From positions 1 through 64,000 of the forward strand of contig CAWHJD010000027.1 in assembly GCA_963829585.1 (NCBI GenBank): a stretch of DNA of 64,000 nucleotides, read 5' to 3'. This stretch comes from Sva-07 sp963829585. GTDB taxonomy: Bacteria; Actinomycetota; Acidimicrobiia; Acidimicrobiales; Ilumatobacteraceae. Below are positions 34,123 to 42,291 of the stretch, in pieces; the stretch's first letter is position 1, and each line of letters starts with the position of its first letter. The notes under the pieces are model-generated. The model made no database searches, was not told the DNA's origin, and saw only the letters and a program-made list of their open reading frames with translations. Position numbers and translations under genes: made by a program.

Positions 34123-35337
34123 ATGGAAATCGGTGCGGTTGTCGAGCGGGTGGAGCGCATCGCCGCGGTGCGCGCCGACGCTGCTGCTGACGCCGGGCTG
34201 ATCGAAGCCGGCCTGGTCGCCGTACGTGAGGTGACGGCATGGGCCGACGCACAGCAGGCCGCACTCGTGAGGCGGCTGGCGTCGCAAGTGTCGTTCCCGG
34301 AGGCGGTGATCGCGAAGACTTCGAAGACCTCGATCGGCCAGGCAGCCAAGTCCAAGGAACGTTCCGACACGTTGGATCGAACGCCGAATCTGGCGGGTCG
34401 GTTGGGTGACGGTGCGATCACGGCTGGTCATGTCGATGCGGTCACTCGCTGTTCGACACAGTTGGACGATCGGCAGCGTTCGGCGTTGTTCGAGCGGGTG
34501 GACGAACTTGCGGACGTAGCTGCGGCGGCCACGGTCGACGAGTTCGCGAAACGGGTCCGGTTGGAAGCCGCCCGGCTGCAAGCCGACGACGGGCTCGACC
34601 GTCTCGAACGTCAGAAGGCGAACACGAGGCTGAACACCTGGGTGGATGCCGAGGGAATGTGGAATCTACGCGGTCGATTCGACCCGATCACCGGTGTGAA
34701 GCTCGCTGCAACGTTGGATGGTGCGGTCGAGACGCTGTTCGCGGAGCGGGTGCCGGAGCGGTGCCCGGCCGATCCGATCGAGAAGCAGAAGTTCCTCGCA
34801 GCTCATGCTCTGGCGCGGCTGTTGGGTGGCGCTGCAAGCGGCAAACCCGGTCGGCCGGAGTACGTCGTGGTGATCGATGCGGACGCATCCGGGCAGGTCG
34901 GGCCGGTCGCAGAGTGGTCGATCCCGGTCGACATTCCCGCGCGAGTACTGGCCGAGCTCGCCGGTGACGCCGACGTGACCGCGGTGGTTGTCCGCAACGG
35001 AGTCGTGCTCCACGCGCCCGGAGAGTTGAATCTCGGTCGGACGACACGGCTTGCGAACCGGGCGCAGCGCCGGGCTCTCCGAGGCCTCTACAGCACGTGC
35101 GCGATCCCGGGCTGCACGGTCGGCTACGACCGCTGCGAGTTGCATCACATCATCTGGTGGCGCAACGGCGGGCGAACAGATCTCGTGAATCTGGTGCCGA
35201 TCTGTTCGAAACATCACGGCAAGATCCACAACGACGGCTGGGCCATCGAGCTGGGGCCGAATCGGCAACTCACGCTCCGCCTTCCCGATGGCACGACGCA
35301 GAGCACCGGACCACCCGGCCGACGAACCGCCGCCTGA
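34123..35337 (+). CDS. DUF222/HNH endonuclease (13E12-type)
   Basis: 404 residues. The N-terminal two thirds are DUF222 (ADAQQAALVRRLAS, HVDAVTRCSTQLDDRQRSAL, FDPITGVKLAATLDGAVE). The C-terminal HNH domain has CAIPGCTVGYDRCELHHI, WWRNGGRTDLVNLVPICSKHH and a GKIHNDGW turn, with paired Cys for zinc and the HH of the metal site. These multi-copy actinobacterial proteins resemble the mycobacterial REP13E12 family, often near mobile DNA. Here it is close to an IS110 element. Its biological role is unknown. Confidence 0.9.
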   Translation: MEIGAVVERVERIAAVRADAAADAGLIEAGLVAVREVTAWADAQQAALVRRLASQVSFPEAVIAKTSKTSIGQAAKSKERSDTLDRTPNLAGRLGDGAITAGHVDAVTRCSTQLDDRQRSALFERVDELADVAAAATVDEFAKRVRLEAARLQADDGLDRLERQKANTRLNTWVDAEGMWNLRGRFDPITGVKLAATLDGAVETLFAERVPERCPADPIEKQKFLAAHALARLLGGAASGKPGRPEYVVVIDADASGQVGPVAEWSIPVDIPARVLAELAGDADVTAVVVRNGVVLHAPGELNLGRTTRLANRAQRRALRGLYSTCAIPGCTVGYDRCELHHIIWWRNGGRTDLVNLVPICSKHHGKIHNDGWAIELGPNRQLTLRLPDGTTQSTGPPGRRTAA

Positions 35338-35441
35338 CCGGCGACGGTCGGGCCCGCGACATCACCAGGTCGGACGACCTCCTGTTCGGCAGCTATCGAG
35401 CGTCGTCGTGCGTGCTTGCGCGCCGACGTACCCTGAGCCGG

Positions 35442-36510
35442 GTGCGTCGCCCCGAGCCACTTCCGACGATCGACGAGATCCGCGGGCGGTTGGCTCGAGC
35501 TGCGGGCATCAGCCACGTCGGCGTGACGACAGCCGACGTCCTCGTAGGATGCCCGAACGCGACTTCCACGACCGCGAAGGCACGGGGTCTCCACGGCGAC
35601 ATGGGGTTCACCTACCGTGACCCCGATCGATCGACCGATCCGAGGCGGGCGGTCGAAGGTGCGCAGTCGGTCATCGTGGCGGCACGGCCGTACCTGACCG
35701 TCGCCGATCCCGAACCGCCGGCCTCCGACGCCGGACCGCACGCCCGCGTCGGCCGTTACGCGTGGGTCGATCACTACGCACCACTACGACAGGCGTTGCG
35801 CGACGTCAGTCGGCAGATCCGCCGTGCCGACCACCGTGCAGTGGCCTTCGCCGACGACAACTCGATCGTCGACCGTGCAGTCGCCCACCGCGCCGGGCTC
35901 GGATGGTACGGCAAGAACGCCAACCTGCTGCTGCCCGGCGCCGGGAGCTGGTTCGTGCTCGGCTGCATCGTCACCACGGCGAACTACGAGCCAACGGGGG
36001 AGCCGGTGGCCGACGGGTGCGGCACCTGCCGGCGTTGCATCGACGACTGCCCGACGGGTGCGATCATCGCCCCCGGGGTGATCGACGCCAACCGCTGCCT
36101 CAGCTGGGTCCTGCAGAAGCCGGGAGCCATCCCGGTCGACTACCGCGAGGCGATCGGCGACCGCATCTACGGCTGCGACGACTGCCAGGACGCGTGCCCG
36201 ATCTCGGTGCGTCTCGGCCCGCGTGAGGCCATCGAACTCGACGCGAGTGCCGATGCGTGGGTCGACGCGCTCGAGCTGCTCGACGCCGACGACGACTGGA
36301 TCAACGATCGGTACGGCCACTGGTACATCGCCGACCGGGATGTGCGATGGCTACGACGCAATGCACTCGTCGTCGTCGGCAACGTCGGCGATCCGGCCGA
36401 TGGACGCGTCCGACGAGTCGTCGACCACTACCGTTCGGACATCGACCCGATCCTCGCCGAACACGCCGTCTGGGCCGCAGCCCGACTCGACGAACGCTCC
36501 CACGACGTGA
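35442..36510 (+). CDS. queG: Epoxyqueuosine reductase
   Basis: About 355 residues, final enzyme of queuosine tRNA modification (cobalamin and 4Fe-4S dependent). It starts at GTG (RRPEPLPTIDEIRGRLA). Motifs are RAVEGAQSVIVAARPYL, GRYAWVDHYAPLRQAL, NSIVDRAVAHRAGLGWYGKN, the ferredoxin clusters DGCGTCRRCIDDCPTGAI and YGCDDCQDACPI, and a C-terminal HEAT-like end (ALVVVGNVGDPAD). In the given sequence the frame runs straight into the next gene. Removing one C from the CCC at 36499-36501 gives a stop at 36508-36510, overlapping the next GTG as GTGA. That is the more likely arrangement. Confidence 0.9.
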
Positions 36511-37628
36511 AGCATCTGCTGGTCACGAACGACTTCCCGCCGAAGATCGGCGGGATCCAGTCGCTGCTGTGGGAATGGTGGCGCCGGCTTCCTCCCGAGT
36601 CGTTCGCCGTGCTCACCAGCCCGTATGCGGGCACCGCCGAGTTCGACGCCGGCGAGCCGTACCGCATCGAACGCACTCGCGAGCCCGTGCTGCTTCCGCA
36701 CCCCTGGATGGTGCACCGGGTCAACGAACTGGCCAAGGACTTCGGCGCCGATTTCGTCGTCATCGACCCGGCCGTCCCACTCGGGCTGATCGGGCCGTCG
36801 CTGCAGCTTCCCTACGACCTCGTGCTGCACGGTGCCGAGGTCACGGTTCCGGGGCGGCTCCCCGGCGCCAAGCAGACACTCGCCTACACATTGCGTCGGG
36901 CCCGCAAGATCATCGCCGCCGGCGGCTATCCCGCAGCCGAGGGTGAACACGCAGCGGGACGGGAGCTGCCGATCACCGTCGTGCCGTGCGGTGTCGACCC
37001 CGACAGGTTCCGACCGCTGTCACCCGACGAGCGCGCTGCTGCCCGCGAACACTTCGGCCTCCCGGTCGACGCCGAGGTCGTCGTCGGCATCTCACGGCTC
37101 GTCCCGCGCAAGGGCTTCGACACCGCCATCCGCGCCGCTGCCCGCCTCCGGCTGACACGGCCGGACCTGGTGCTCGTCATTGCCGGCGGTGGACGCGATC
37201 GTGACCGCTTGGAGAAGCTGGCGACCGAACTGGAGGCGCCGGTCCGGTTCCTCGGCCGCATCCCGAACGCCGACCTGCCGCTGCTCTACGGATGCGCCGA
37301 CATCTTCACGATGCTGTGCCGCAACCGGTGGGGCGGGCTCGAACAGGAGGGCTTCGGCATCGTGTTCGTCGAGGCTGCGTCCTGCGGCGTCCCTCAGGTG
37401 GCGGGCGACTCGGGTGGTGCCGCCGAGGCCGTCGCCGACGGTGAGACCGGCATCGTGATCTCCGACCCCGACGACGTGCACTCGGTCGTCGACGCCTTCA
37501 CCCGACTCCTCGACGACGACGATCTACGACGCTCGATGGGCGAGCGCTCGCGGCAACGGGCGTTGGACGAGTTCGCCTACGACGTGCTCGCCCGCCGTCT
37601 CGGCGAAACGCTCGGCGTGTACGACTGA
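36507..37628 (+). CDS. GT4-family glycosyltransferase (PimB'-like)
   Basis: 373 residues from GTG (KHLLVTNDFPPKIGGIQSLL, the usual N-terminus of this group). A GT-B fold is shown by VPCGVDPDRFRPLSPDER, EVVVGISRLVPRKGFDTAI, LVLVIAGGGRDRDRL, FLGRIPNADLPLLYGCADIF and the nucleotide-sugar site EGFGIVFVEAASCGVPQVAG. Relatives transfer mannose to phosphatidylinositol mannosides in Actinobacteria. The present sequence joins it in frame with queG (see that entry). Confidence 0.85.
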   Translation: MKHLLVTNDFPPKIGGIQSLLWEWWRRLPPESFAVLTSPYAGTAEFDAGEPYRIERTREPVLLPHPWMVHRVNELAKDFGADFVVIDPAVPLGLIGPSLQLPYDLVLHGAEVTVPGRLPGAKQTLAYTLRRARKIIAAGGYPAAEGEHAAGRELPITVVPCGVDPDRFRPLSPDERAAAREHFGLPVDAEVVVGISRLVPRKGFDTAIRAAARLRLTRPDLVLVIAGGGRDRDRLEKLATELEAPVRFLGRIPNADLPLLYGCADIFTMLCRNRWGGLEQEGFGIVFVEAASCGVPQVAGDSGGAAEAVADGETGIVISDPDDVHSVVDAFTRLLDDDDLRRSMGERSRQRALDEFAYDVLARRLGETLGVYD

Positions 37629-37657
37629 CCGATCGACCACGCTGGCACACTGCACCC

Positions 37658-38261
37658 GTGAGCGACACCCCCGACCGTGACACCGGCGACCGTGACAGCA
37701 TCGACGGTGACAGCATCGACGGTGACAGCTCACGCTGACAGCATCGACGGTGACAGCGGCAACCGTCACACGGCCAACCGTGCGGCCGGCGACGTCATCG
37801 TGTTCGCCGACGTGATCGGAACGTTCGCGTTCGTGGTCACCGCTGTGACCGCGGCCGTGGTGTTCTCGACCGCGAGTCAATGGGTCGGCGCGATCACCGC
37901 GATGGCCCTGTTCGCCGTCGGCGTCTTCGCGTTCATCTGGTCGTTCTTCAACGCGGTCCAGCGCAGTCGAGAGGAGCAGATCTCGGTCACCCAGGTCTAC
38001 CTGCTGCTGGGTTCGCCGACGCCGGCGCGTGTCCGTCGGATCATGTTGTCGATGCTCGTCGTGCAGACCGTCGTCGGCCTCGCGACAGCCATCGCCAGAT
38101 CGGAGGCCGAGGACGGCTCGCCCGGCACGTCGTTGGCGGTCGGTGTGTTGGTGCCGATGTTCGGCATCGGCCTGAACGGATTGTGGTGCGCATTCCACGG
38201 CGTGTTCCCGCCTCGTCCCGATGTCGTCACTTTCGGCGCCGAGATCGACAAGAATGGCTGA
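37658..38261 (+). CDS. Membrane protein with Asp/Gly/Ser repeat N-terminus (frameshifted)
   Basis: About 200 residues. From the GTG the first 25 residues are a repeat of GDSID-type units encoded by a 15-base tandem repeat (about 37668-37755). The frame changes inside it near 37735, then SIDGDSGNRHTANRAAGD leads into four membrane helices (VIVFADVIGTFAFVVTAV, WVGAITAMALFAVGVFAFIW, VVQTVVGLATAIA, AVGVLVPMFGIGLNGLWC). No family is recognised. Its stop lies within the start region of the SRPBCC gene, so the genes are coupled. Confidence 0.7.
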
Positions 38262-38262
38262 C

Positions 38263-38697
38263 ATGGCTGAGACCGCGACCGAGATCATCACCATCGACGC
38301 CCCTCACGAGCGGGTGTGGCAGATCGCGCTCGACCTCGAGAGCTACCCGGTCTGGGCCCACGACATCAAGGACGTCAACATCCGCGAGACCGACGATCTC
38401 GGCCGTCCGCTCGAGGTCGAGTTCCGAGCATCGGCGCTCGGCCGCAGCACGCACTACACGCTGAGGTACGACTACACGAACGCCCCGTTCGAGATGGGGT
38501 GGACGATGCTCAGTGGCGACATCCAGCGGTCGATCGACGGCGTGTGGCGGTTCGATCCCGACGACGGCGATCGCACCACGGTGCGCTACGACCTGCAGAT
38601 CGACCTCGCCGTTCCGTTGCCCGGTTTCGTGAAGCGACGCGCCGAGGTGCGCATCCTCAACACGGTGCGCGAACTGAAAGTCCGCGCCGAGGCGTGA
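38263..38697 (+). CDS. SRPBCC (START-like) family protein
   Basis: 144 residues; ATG at 38254 is an alternative start. Typical START/Bet v1-like barrel of the polyketide cyclase group: ITIDAPHERVWQIALDLESYP at the N-terminus, WAHDIKDVNIRE, FEMGWTMLSGDIQRSIDGVW and a C-terminal helix (KRRAEVRILNTVRELKVRAE). Members bind lipids or other small hydrophobic ligands. The stop overlaps the ROK kinase start as GTGA. Confidence 0.85.
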   Translation: MAETATEIITIDAPHERVWQIALDLESYPVWAHDIKDVNIRETDDLGRPLEVEFRASALGRSTHYTLRYDYTNAPFEMGWTMLSGDIQRSIDGVWRFDPDDGDRTTVRYDLQIDLAVPLPGFVKRRAEVRILNTVRELKVRAEA

Positions 38698-39647
38698 GCG
38701 GGCCCGCCGGCCCGACCCGGCGTGTCGGCATCGATGTCGGCGGAACCAAGGCGCAGGGTGTGGCGCTCGACCCGAGCGGCAACGTCGAGGCGACCGCCCA
38801 GCGACCGACGCCGCGGGGCGACGGCAGCCTGGGGGCACTGGTCGACACGCTGGCCGAACTGGCTGACGAACTGGGGGAGTGCGGGAGTCTCGGCGTGGGG
38901 GTCCCCGGCCTCGTCACGCGTCACGGCGTCCTGCGGGCCGCACCGAACCTCGACGGCGTTGCCGACTTCGAGATCGCTCGGCTCCTCGGCGAACGGCGTG
39001 GTACGAGCGTGTACGTCGACAACGACGCCACATGCGCCACGGTCGCGGAGTGGCAACTCGGCGCCGCTCGAGGTTCCGACAACATGATGCTGGTCACGCT
39101 CGGCACGGGCATCGGCGGCGGGCTCGTCGCCAACGGTGCCATCTTGCGTGGCATGAACGGATTCGCCGGGGAGTTCGGTCACATGGTGGTCGATCCGGAC
39201 GGTCCGCGTTGCCCGTGTGGGCGTCGCGGGTGTTGGGAACGGTATGCGTCCGGATCGGGGCTCGCCATGCTGGCCCGCGAGGCGGCGACGGGACAGCGGC
39301 TCCGCGATGTGGTTCGTCATGCCGGAGGCGACCCACAGGCAGTGCGTGGCGAGCACGTCCAGGCTGCCGCCCGCGAGGGCGACCCCGAAGCACTCGCGGT
39401 GATCGACGATTTCGCCCGCTGGGTGGCGCTCGGTCTGTCGAACCTCACCAATGCGTTCGACCCGGAGATGTTCGTGCTCGGAGGCGGTCTGGCGTCGGGC
39501 GCCGACCTCTACCTGGAACCCATCGTGCGTTGGTACGGCGAGCTGTTGTACCAGCCGCACCTGCGACCCATGCCGCGCGTGGAGTTCGCGAAGTGGGGCC
39601 CACTCGCGGGCGCCGTGGGTGCAGCACTGCTCCCCACGCTGCGCTGA
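38694..39647 (+). CDS. ROK-family glucokinase
   Basis: 317 residues. ATP-dependent sugar kinase of the ROK family, probably acting on glucose. VGIDVGGTKAQGVALD is the phosphate loop, VGVPGLVTRHGVL and VDNDATCATVAEW hold the catalytic Asp, LGTGIGGGLVANG and EFGHMVVDPDG the sugar site, and CPCGRRGCWERYASG the zinc motif. The C-terminus has FVLGGGLASGADLYL. All expected residues are present. It is encoded with an SRPBCC protein and a membrane protein. Confidence 0.92.
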   Translation: MSGPAGPTRRVGIDVGGTKAQGVALDPSGNVEATAQRPTPRGDGSLGALVDTLAELADELGECGSLGVGVPGLVTRHGVLRAAPNLDGVADFEIARLLGERRGTSVYVDNDATCATVAEWQLGAARGSDNMMLVTLGTGIGGGLVANGAILRGMNGFAGEFGHMVVDPDGPRCPCGRRGCWERYASGSGLAMLAREAATGQRLRDVVRHAGGDPQAVRGEHVQAAAREGDPEALAVIDDFARWVALGLSNLTNAFDPEMFVLGGGLASGADLYLEPIVRWYGELLYQPHLRPMPRVEFAKWGPLAGAVGAALLPTLR

Positions 39648-39683
39648 TCGGTGCGGGGCCTGATCAGGCTACTGAAGGACGTA

Positions 39684-40187
39684 TCAGTGAGGGATGTAGT
39701 TGGCGCGTGACGCCGTGATCTCCGCCCAAGCTTCGGCCTTGCCGCCCATGCCGGCCGACGACGAGTGCTTGTCGGGCTCCAAGGCCTTGTAGACGTTGAA
39801 GAAGTGTTGGATCTCCTCGACGAGCTGCGGGGTCAACTCGGTGATGTCGTTCACGTTCGCGAAGCGAGGCTCCTTGGGCGGCACGCAGATGAGCTTGGCG
39901 TCTTCGCCCGCCTCGTCGCGCATGTACAACACACCGACGGGTCGGCATTCGACGATGACACCCGGATACACCGGATCCTCGAGGAGGACGAGCGCGTCGA
40001 GCGGGTCGCCGTCGCCGGCGAGCGTGTCGGGCACGAAGCCATAGTCGGCGGGGTAGGTGGTGGCGGTGAAGAGGCGGCGGTCGAGATAGACCTTGCCGTC
40101 CTCGTGGTCGATCTCGTACTTGTTGCGACTGCCACGGGGGATCTCGATGACGACGTGGATGCAATCGGGGGAGGGTGTCTTGGGCAT
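39684..40187 (-). CDS. ppa: Inorganic pyrophosphatase
   Basis: 167 residues, soluble family I enzyme that splits pyrophosphate. VVIEIPRGSRNKYEID, TTYPADYGFVPDTLAGDGDPLDALVLLEDP (metal-binding Asp cluster, here spanning two motifs), VGVLYMRDEAGEDAKLI and the C-terminal HFFNVYKALEP are typical. It starts 43 bases from the divergent aminotransferase gene. It converges on the ROK kinase gene with a 36-base gap. Confidence 0.95.
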   Translation of the reverse strand: MPKTPSPDCIHVVIEIPRGSRNKYEIDHEDGKVYLDRRLFTATTYPADYGFVPDTLAGDGDPLDALVLLEDPVYPGVIVECRPVGVLYMRDEAGEDAKLICVPPKEPRFANVNDITELTPQLVEEIQHFFNVYKALEPDKHSSSAGMGGKAEAWAEITASRANYIPH

Positions 40188-40229
40188 TGCCCACAGCATC
40201 GCACACGTCGGTCGGATACCCTCGGAGCG

Positions 40230-41435
40230 ATGGAGTTCCGGCGCATCGAGAATCTGCCCCCGTACGTCTTTTCGATCATCAATGGCCTGAAGATCGAGGC
40301 ACGCCGTGCCGGTGCCGACGTCGTCGACCTCGGATTCGGCAACCCCGACATCCCGTCGCCGCAGATCGCGGTCGACAAACTCGCCGAAGCGGCACGCAAT
40401 CCGAAGAACCACCGGTATTCGCTCAGCCGTGGCCTTCCGAAGCTCCGCGAGGCGATCGCCGGCTACTACAAGAACAAGTGGGACGTCGACCTCGACACCG
40501 AGTTGGAGATCACGAATACCATCGGCTCGAAGGAGGGTTTCAGCCACCTCATGTGGGTGTTGCTCGACCGAGGTGACGCTGCCATCGTGCCGAGCCCGAG
40601 CTACCCGATCCACATCTACGGTCCGCTGTTCGCCGGCGCCGACCTCCGCCAGGTGCCGATGAGGTTCCTGGCCGACTCCACCCAGCGCGAGCATTTCGCC
40701 GATGACTTCATGGACAGCCTGCAGACCGCCTGGGACGTGGGTTGGCCCAAACCGCGCGTCCTCGTGATCTCGTTCCCGCACAACCCCACGGGTGCCACCG
40801 TCGATCTCCCCTTCATGCAGCGTGTCGTCGACTTCTGCCGTGAGCACGAGATGATTGTGGTGCACGACTTCGCCTATGCCGACGTCGGGTTCGACGGCTA
40901 CGAGCCCCCGAGCATCCTGCAGGCCGAGGGCGCCAAGGAATGTGCCGTCGAGTTGTACTCGATGACGAAGAGCTTCTCGATGGCCGGTTGGCGCAGCGCC
41001 TTCCTCGTCGGCAACGCCGAGGTGGTGCAGGCCCTCGTGAAGCTCAAGAGCTACCTCGACTACGGCATGTTCCAGCCCGTTCAGATTGCCGCCACGGTGA
41101 CGCTCAACGAGGCGCCCGACTTCCCGAAGGAGGTGTGCGCCATCTACGAGTCGCGCTGCGACACGCTGATCGAGGGGCTCGGCCGCATCGGCTGGGACAT
41201 CCCCAAGCCGGGTGGTTCGATGTTCGTCTGGGCGCCGATCCCCGAGCCGTACGCCGAGATGGACTCCGTCGAGTTCTGCTCACTGATCGTTCGTGACGCC
41301 GACGTCGCGCTGTCGCCGGGCGTCGGTTTCGGCCCCGGCGGTGAAGGATTCGTCCGTTTCGCACTGATCGAGAACGAGAAGCGCATCCAACAGGCCATCC
41401 GCAACCTCAAGCGCGGCCTGCCCAAACTCGGCTGA
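40230..41435 (+). CDS. PLP-dependent aminotransferase, class I/II (AlaC-like)
   Basis: 401 residues. N-terminus MEFRRIENLPPYVFSIINGL followed by VVDLGFGNPDIPSP. PLP-binding features are NTIGSKEGFSHLM, SPSYPIHIYGP, FPHNPTGATVDL, VHDFAYADVGFDGY and the Schiff-base lysine in YSMTKSFSMAGWR. The C-terminal arginine is in EGFVRFALIENEKR. The closest recognisable group is AlaC-type alanine aminotransferase and LL-diaminopimelate aminotransferase homologues, so alanine from pyruvate and glutamate is plausible. A large inverted repeat follows. Confidence 0.9.
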   Translation: MEFRRIENLPPYVFSIINGLKIEARRAGADVVDLGFGNPDIPSPQIAVDKLAEAARNPKNHRYSLSRGLPKLREAIAGYYKNKWDVDLDTELEITNTIGSKEGFSHLMWVLLDRGDAAIVPSPSYPIHIYGPLFAGADLRQVPMRFLADSTQREHFADDFMDSLQTAWDVGWPKPRVLVISFPHNPTGATVDLPFMQRVVDFCREHEMIVVHDFAYADVGFDGYEPPSILQAEGAKECAVELYSMTKSFSMAGWRSAFLVGNAEVVQALVKLKSYLDYGMFQPVQIAATVTLNEAPDFPKEVCAIYESRCDTLIEGLGRIGWDIPKPGGSMFVWAPIPEPYAEMDSVEFCSLIVRDADVALSPGVGFGPGGEGFVRFALIENEKRIQQAIRNLKRGLPKLG

Positions 41436-41443
41436 CCGTCATA

Positions 41444-41511
41444 CGGTGCCGGGTCAAACGTGACGCCGGAATGTGACACCGGGGCGAAACGTCACGTTTG
41501 ACCCGGCACCG
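41444..41511. repeat. Perfect 21-bp inverted repeat
   Basis: The arm at 41444-41464 begins CGGTGCCGGGTCAAACG and is matched exactly in reverse by 41491-41511, ending GACCCGGCACCG; 26 bases form the loop. It starts nine bases after the aminotransferase stop. It could act as a terminator or be a repetitive palindromic element. Confidence 0.8.
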
Positions 41512-41575
41512 TGTAACACGATGGTCACGGTGTGGTCACCGGGCGGCGACGTGGCTGCCGCTACCGTGCCCGCCC

Positions 41576-42196
41576 ATGATCACCATCGTCGTCAGGGTCT
41601 GGATGCCCGACCGTCCGGGGGCACTGGGTCAGGTCGCCAGTCGAATCGGTGCCGTTCGTGGCGACGTGCTGGCCATCGAGATCCTCGAGCAGGGTGGCGG
41701 ACGCGCGATCGACGAACTGACGGTGTCGTTGCCCGACGAGGACCTGCTGGCACTGTTGACCGCCGAGGTCGATGCCGTCGACGGCGTGTCCGTCGAGAGC
41801 ATCCGGGTCGTCGACCCGGACCGGACGGACGCGAGCCTGTCGGCGCTCGCCGTGGGTGCGGCCATCGCCGAATGCTCGCCACCCGAGCGGCTCGACGTGA
41901 TGATCAGCGGAATCCAACGCTTCTCCGAGACCGACTGGGTCGTCGTGTTGCGGTCGGGCGATCTGGTTGCGGAACTCGGTCCGGGTCCCGATCTCGGCTG
42001 GTTGTCGGCGTTCCTCGCCGGGAGCGAACATCTCGACGGCCTCAACGACTCGTCGCCGAGTGATCTGCTCTGGGCCAGTATGAGCACGTCGGGGCTCACG
42101 GTCGCCGCCGGTCGGTCGGGAAACCCGATCCACGAACGTGAGCGAGTGCGATTCTCGCTGCTCGTCCGGCTCGCCGACGCCCTGATGGTCACCTGA
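41576..42196 (+). CDS. ACT-domain protein
   Basis: 206 residues. The first 75 residues are an ACT domain (ITIVVRVWMPDRPGALGQVAS, RGDVLAIEILEQGGGRAIDEL), which binds amino acids or similar ligands. The remaining part has alternating strands and helices (AIAECSPPERLDVMISGIQRF, WVVVLRSGDLVAELG) not assigned to a family. It is a stand-alone regulatory protein between the aminotransferase gene and a convergent glpK. Confidence 0.8.
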   Translation: MITIVVRVWMPDRPGALGQVASRIGAVRGDVLAIEILEQGGGRAIDELTVSLPDEDLLALLTAEVDAVDGVSVESIRVVDPDRTDASLSALAVGAAIAECSPPERLDVMISGIQRFSETDWVVVLRSGDLVAELGPGPDLGWLSAFLAGSEHLDGLNDSSPSDLLWASMSTSGLTVAAGRSGNPIHERERVRFSLLVRLADALMVT

Positions 42197-42200
42197 TCAC

Positions 42201-42255
42201 CCCGAAATGTGCCTGGATGTGCGCGCTCAGCGCGCACATCCAGGAGAATTTCGGG
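42201..42255. terminator. Long double hairpin between convergent genes
   Basis: CCTGGATGTGCGCGCT (42212-42227) pairs exactly with AGCGCGCACATCCAGG (42229-42244) with a one-base centre. An outer stem CCCGAAAT (42201-42208) pairs with ATTTCGGG (42248-42255). It begins five bases after the ACT gene and is followed by a G-rich tract before glpK's stop. Confidence 0.7.
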
Positions 42256-42291
42256 TTGTGGGGTTGGGGTGGGGAGGGGAGGGGGAGGGGG

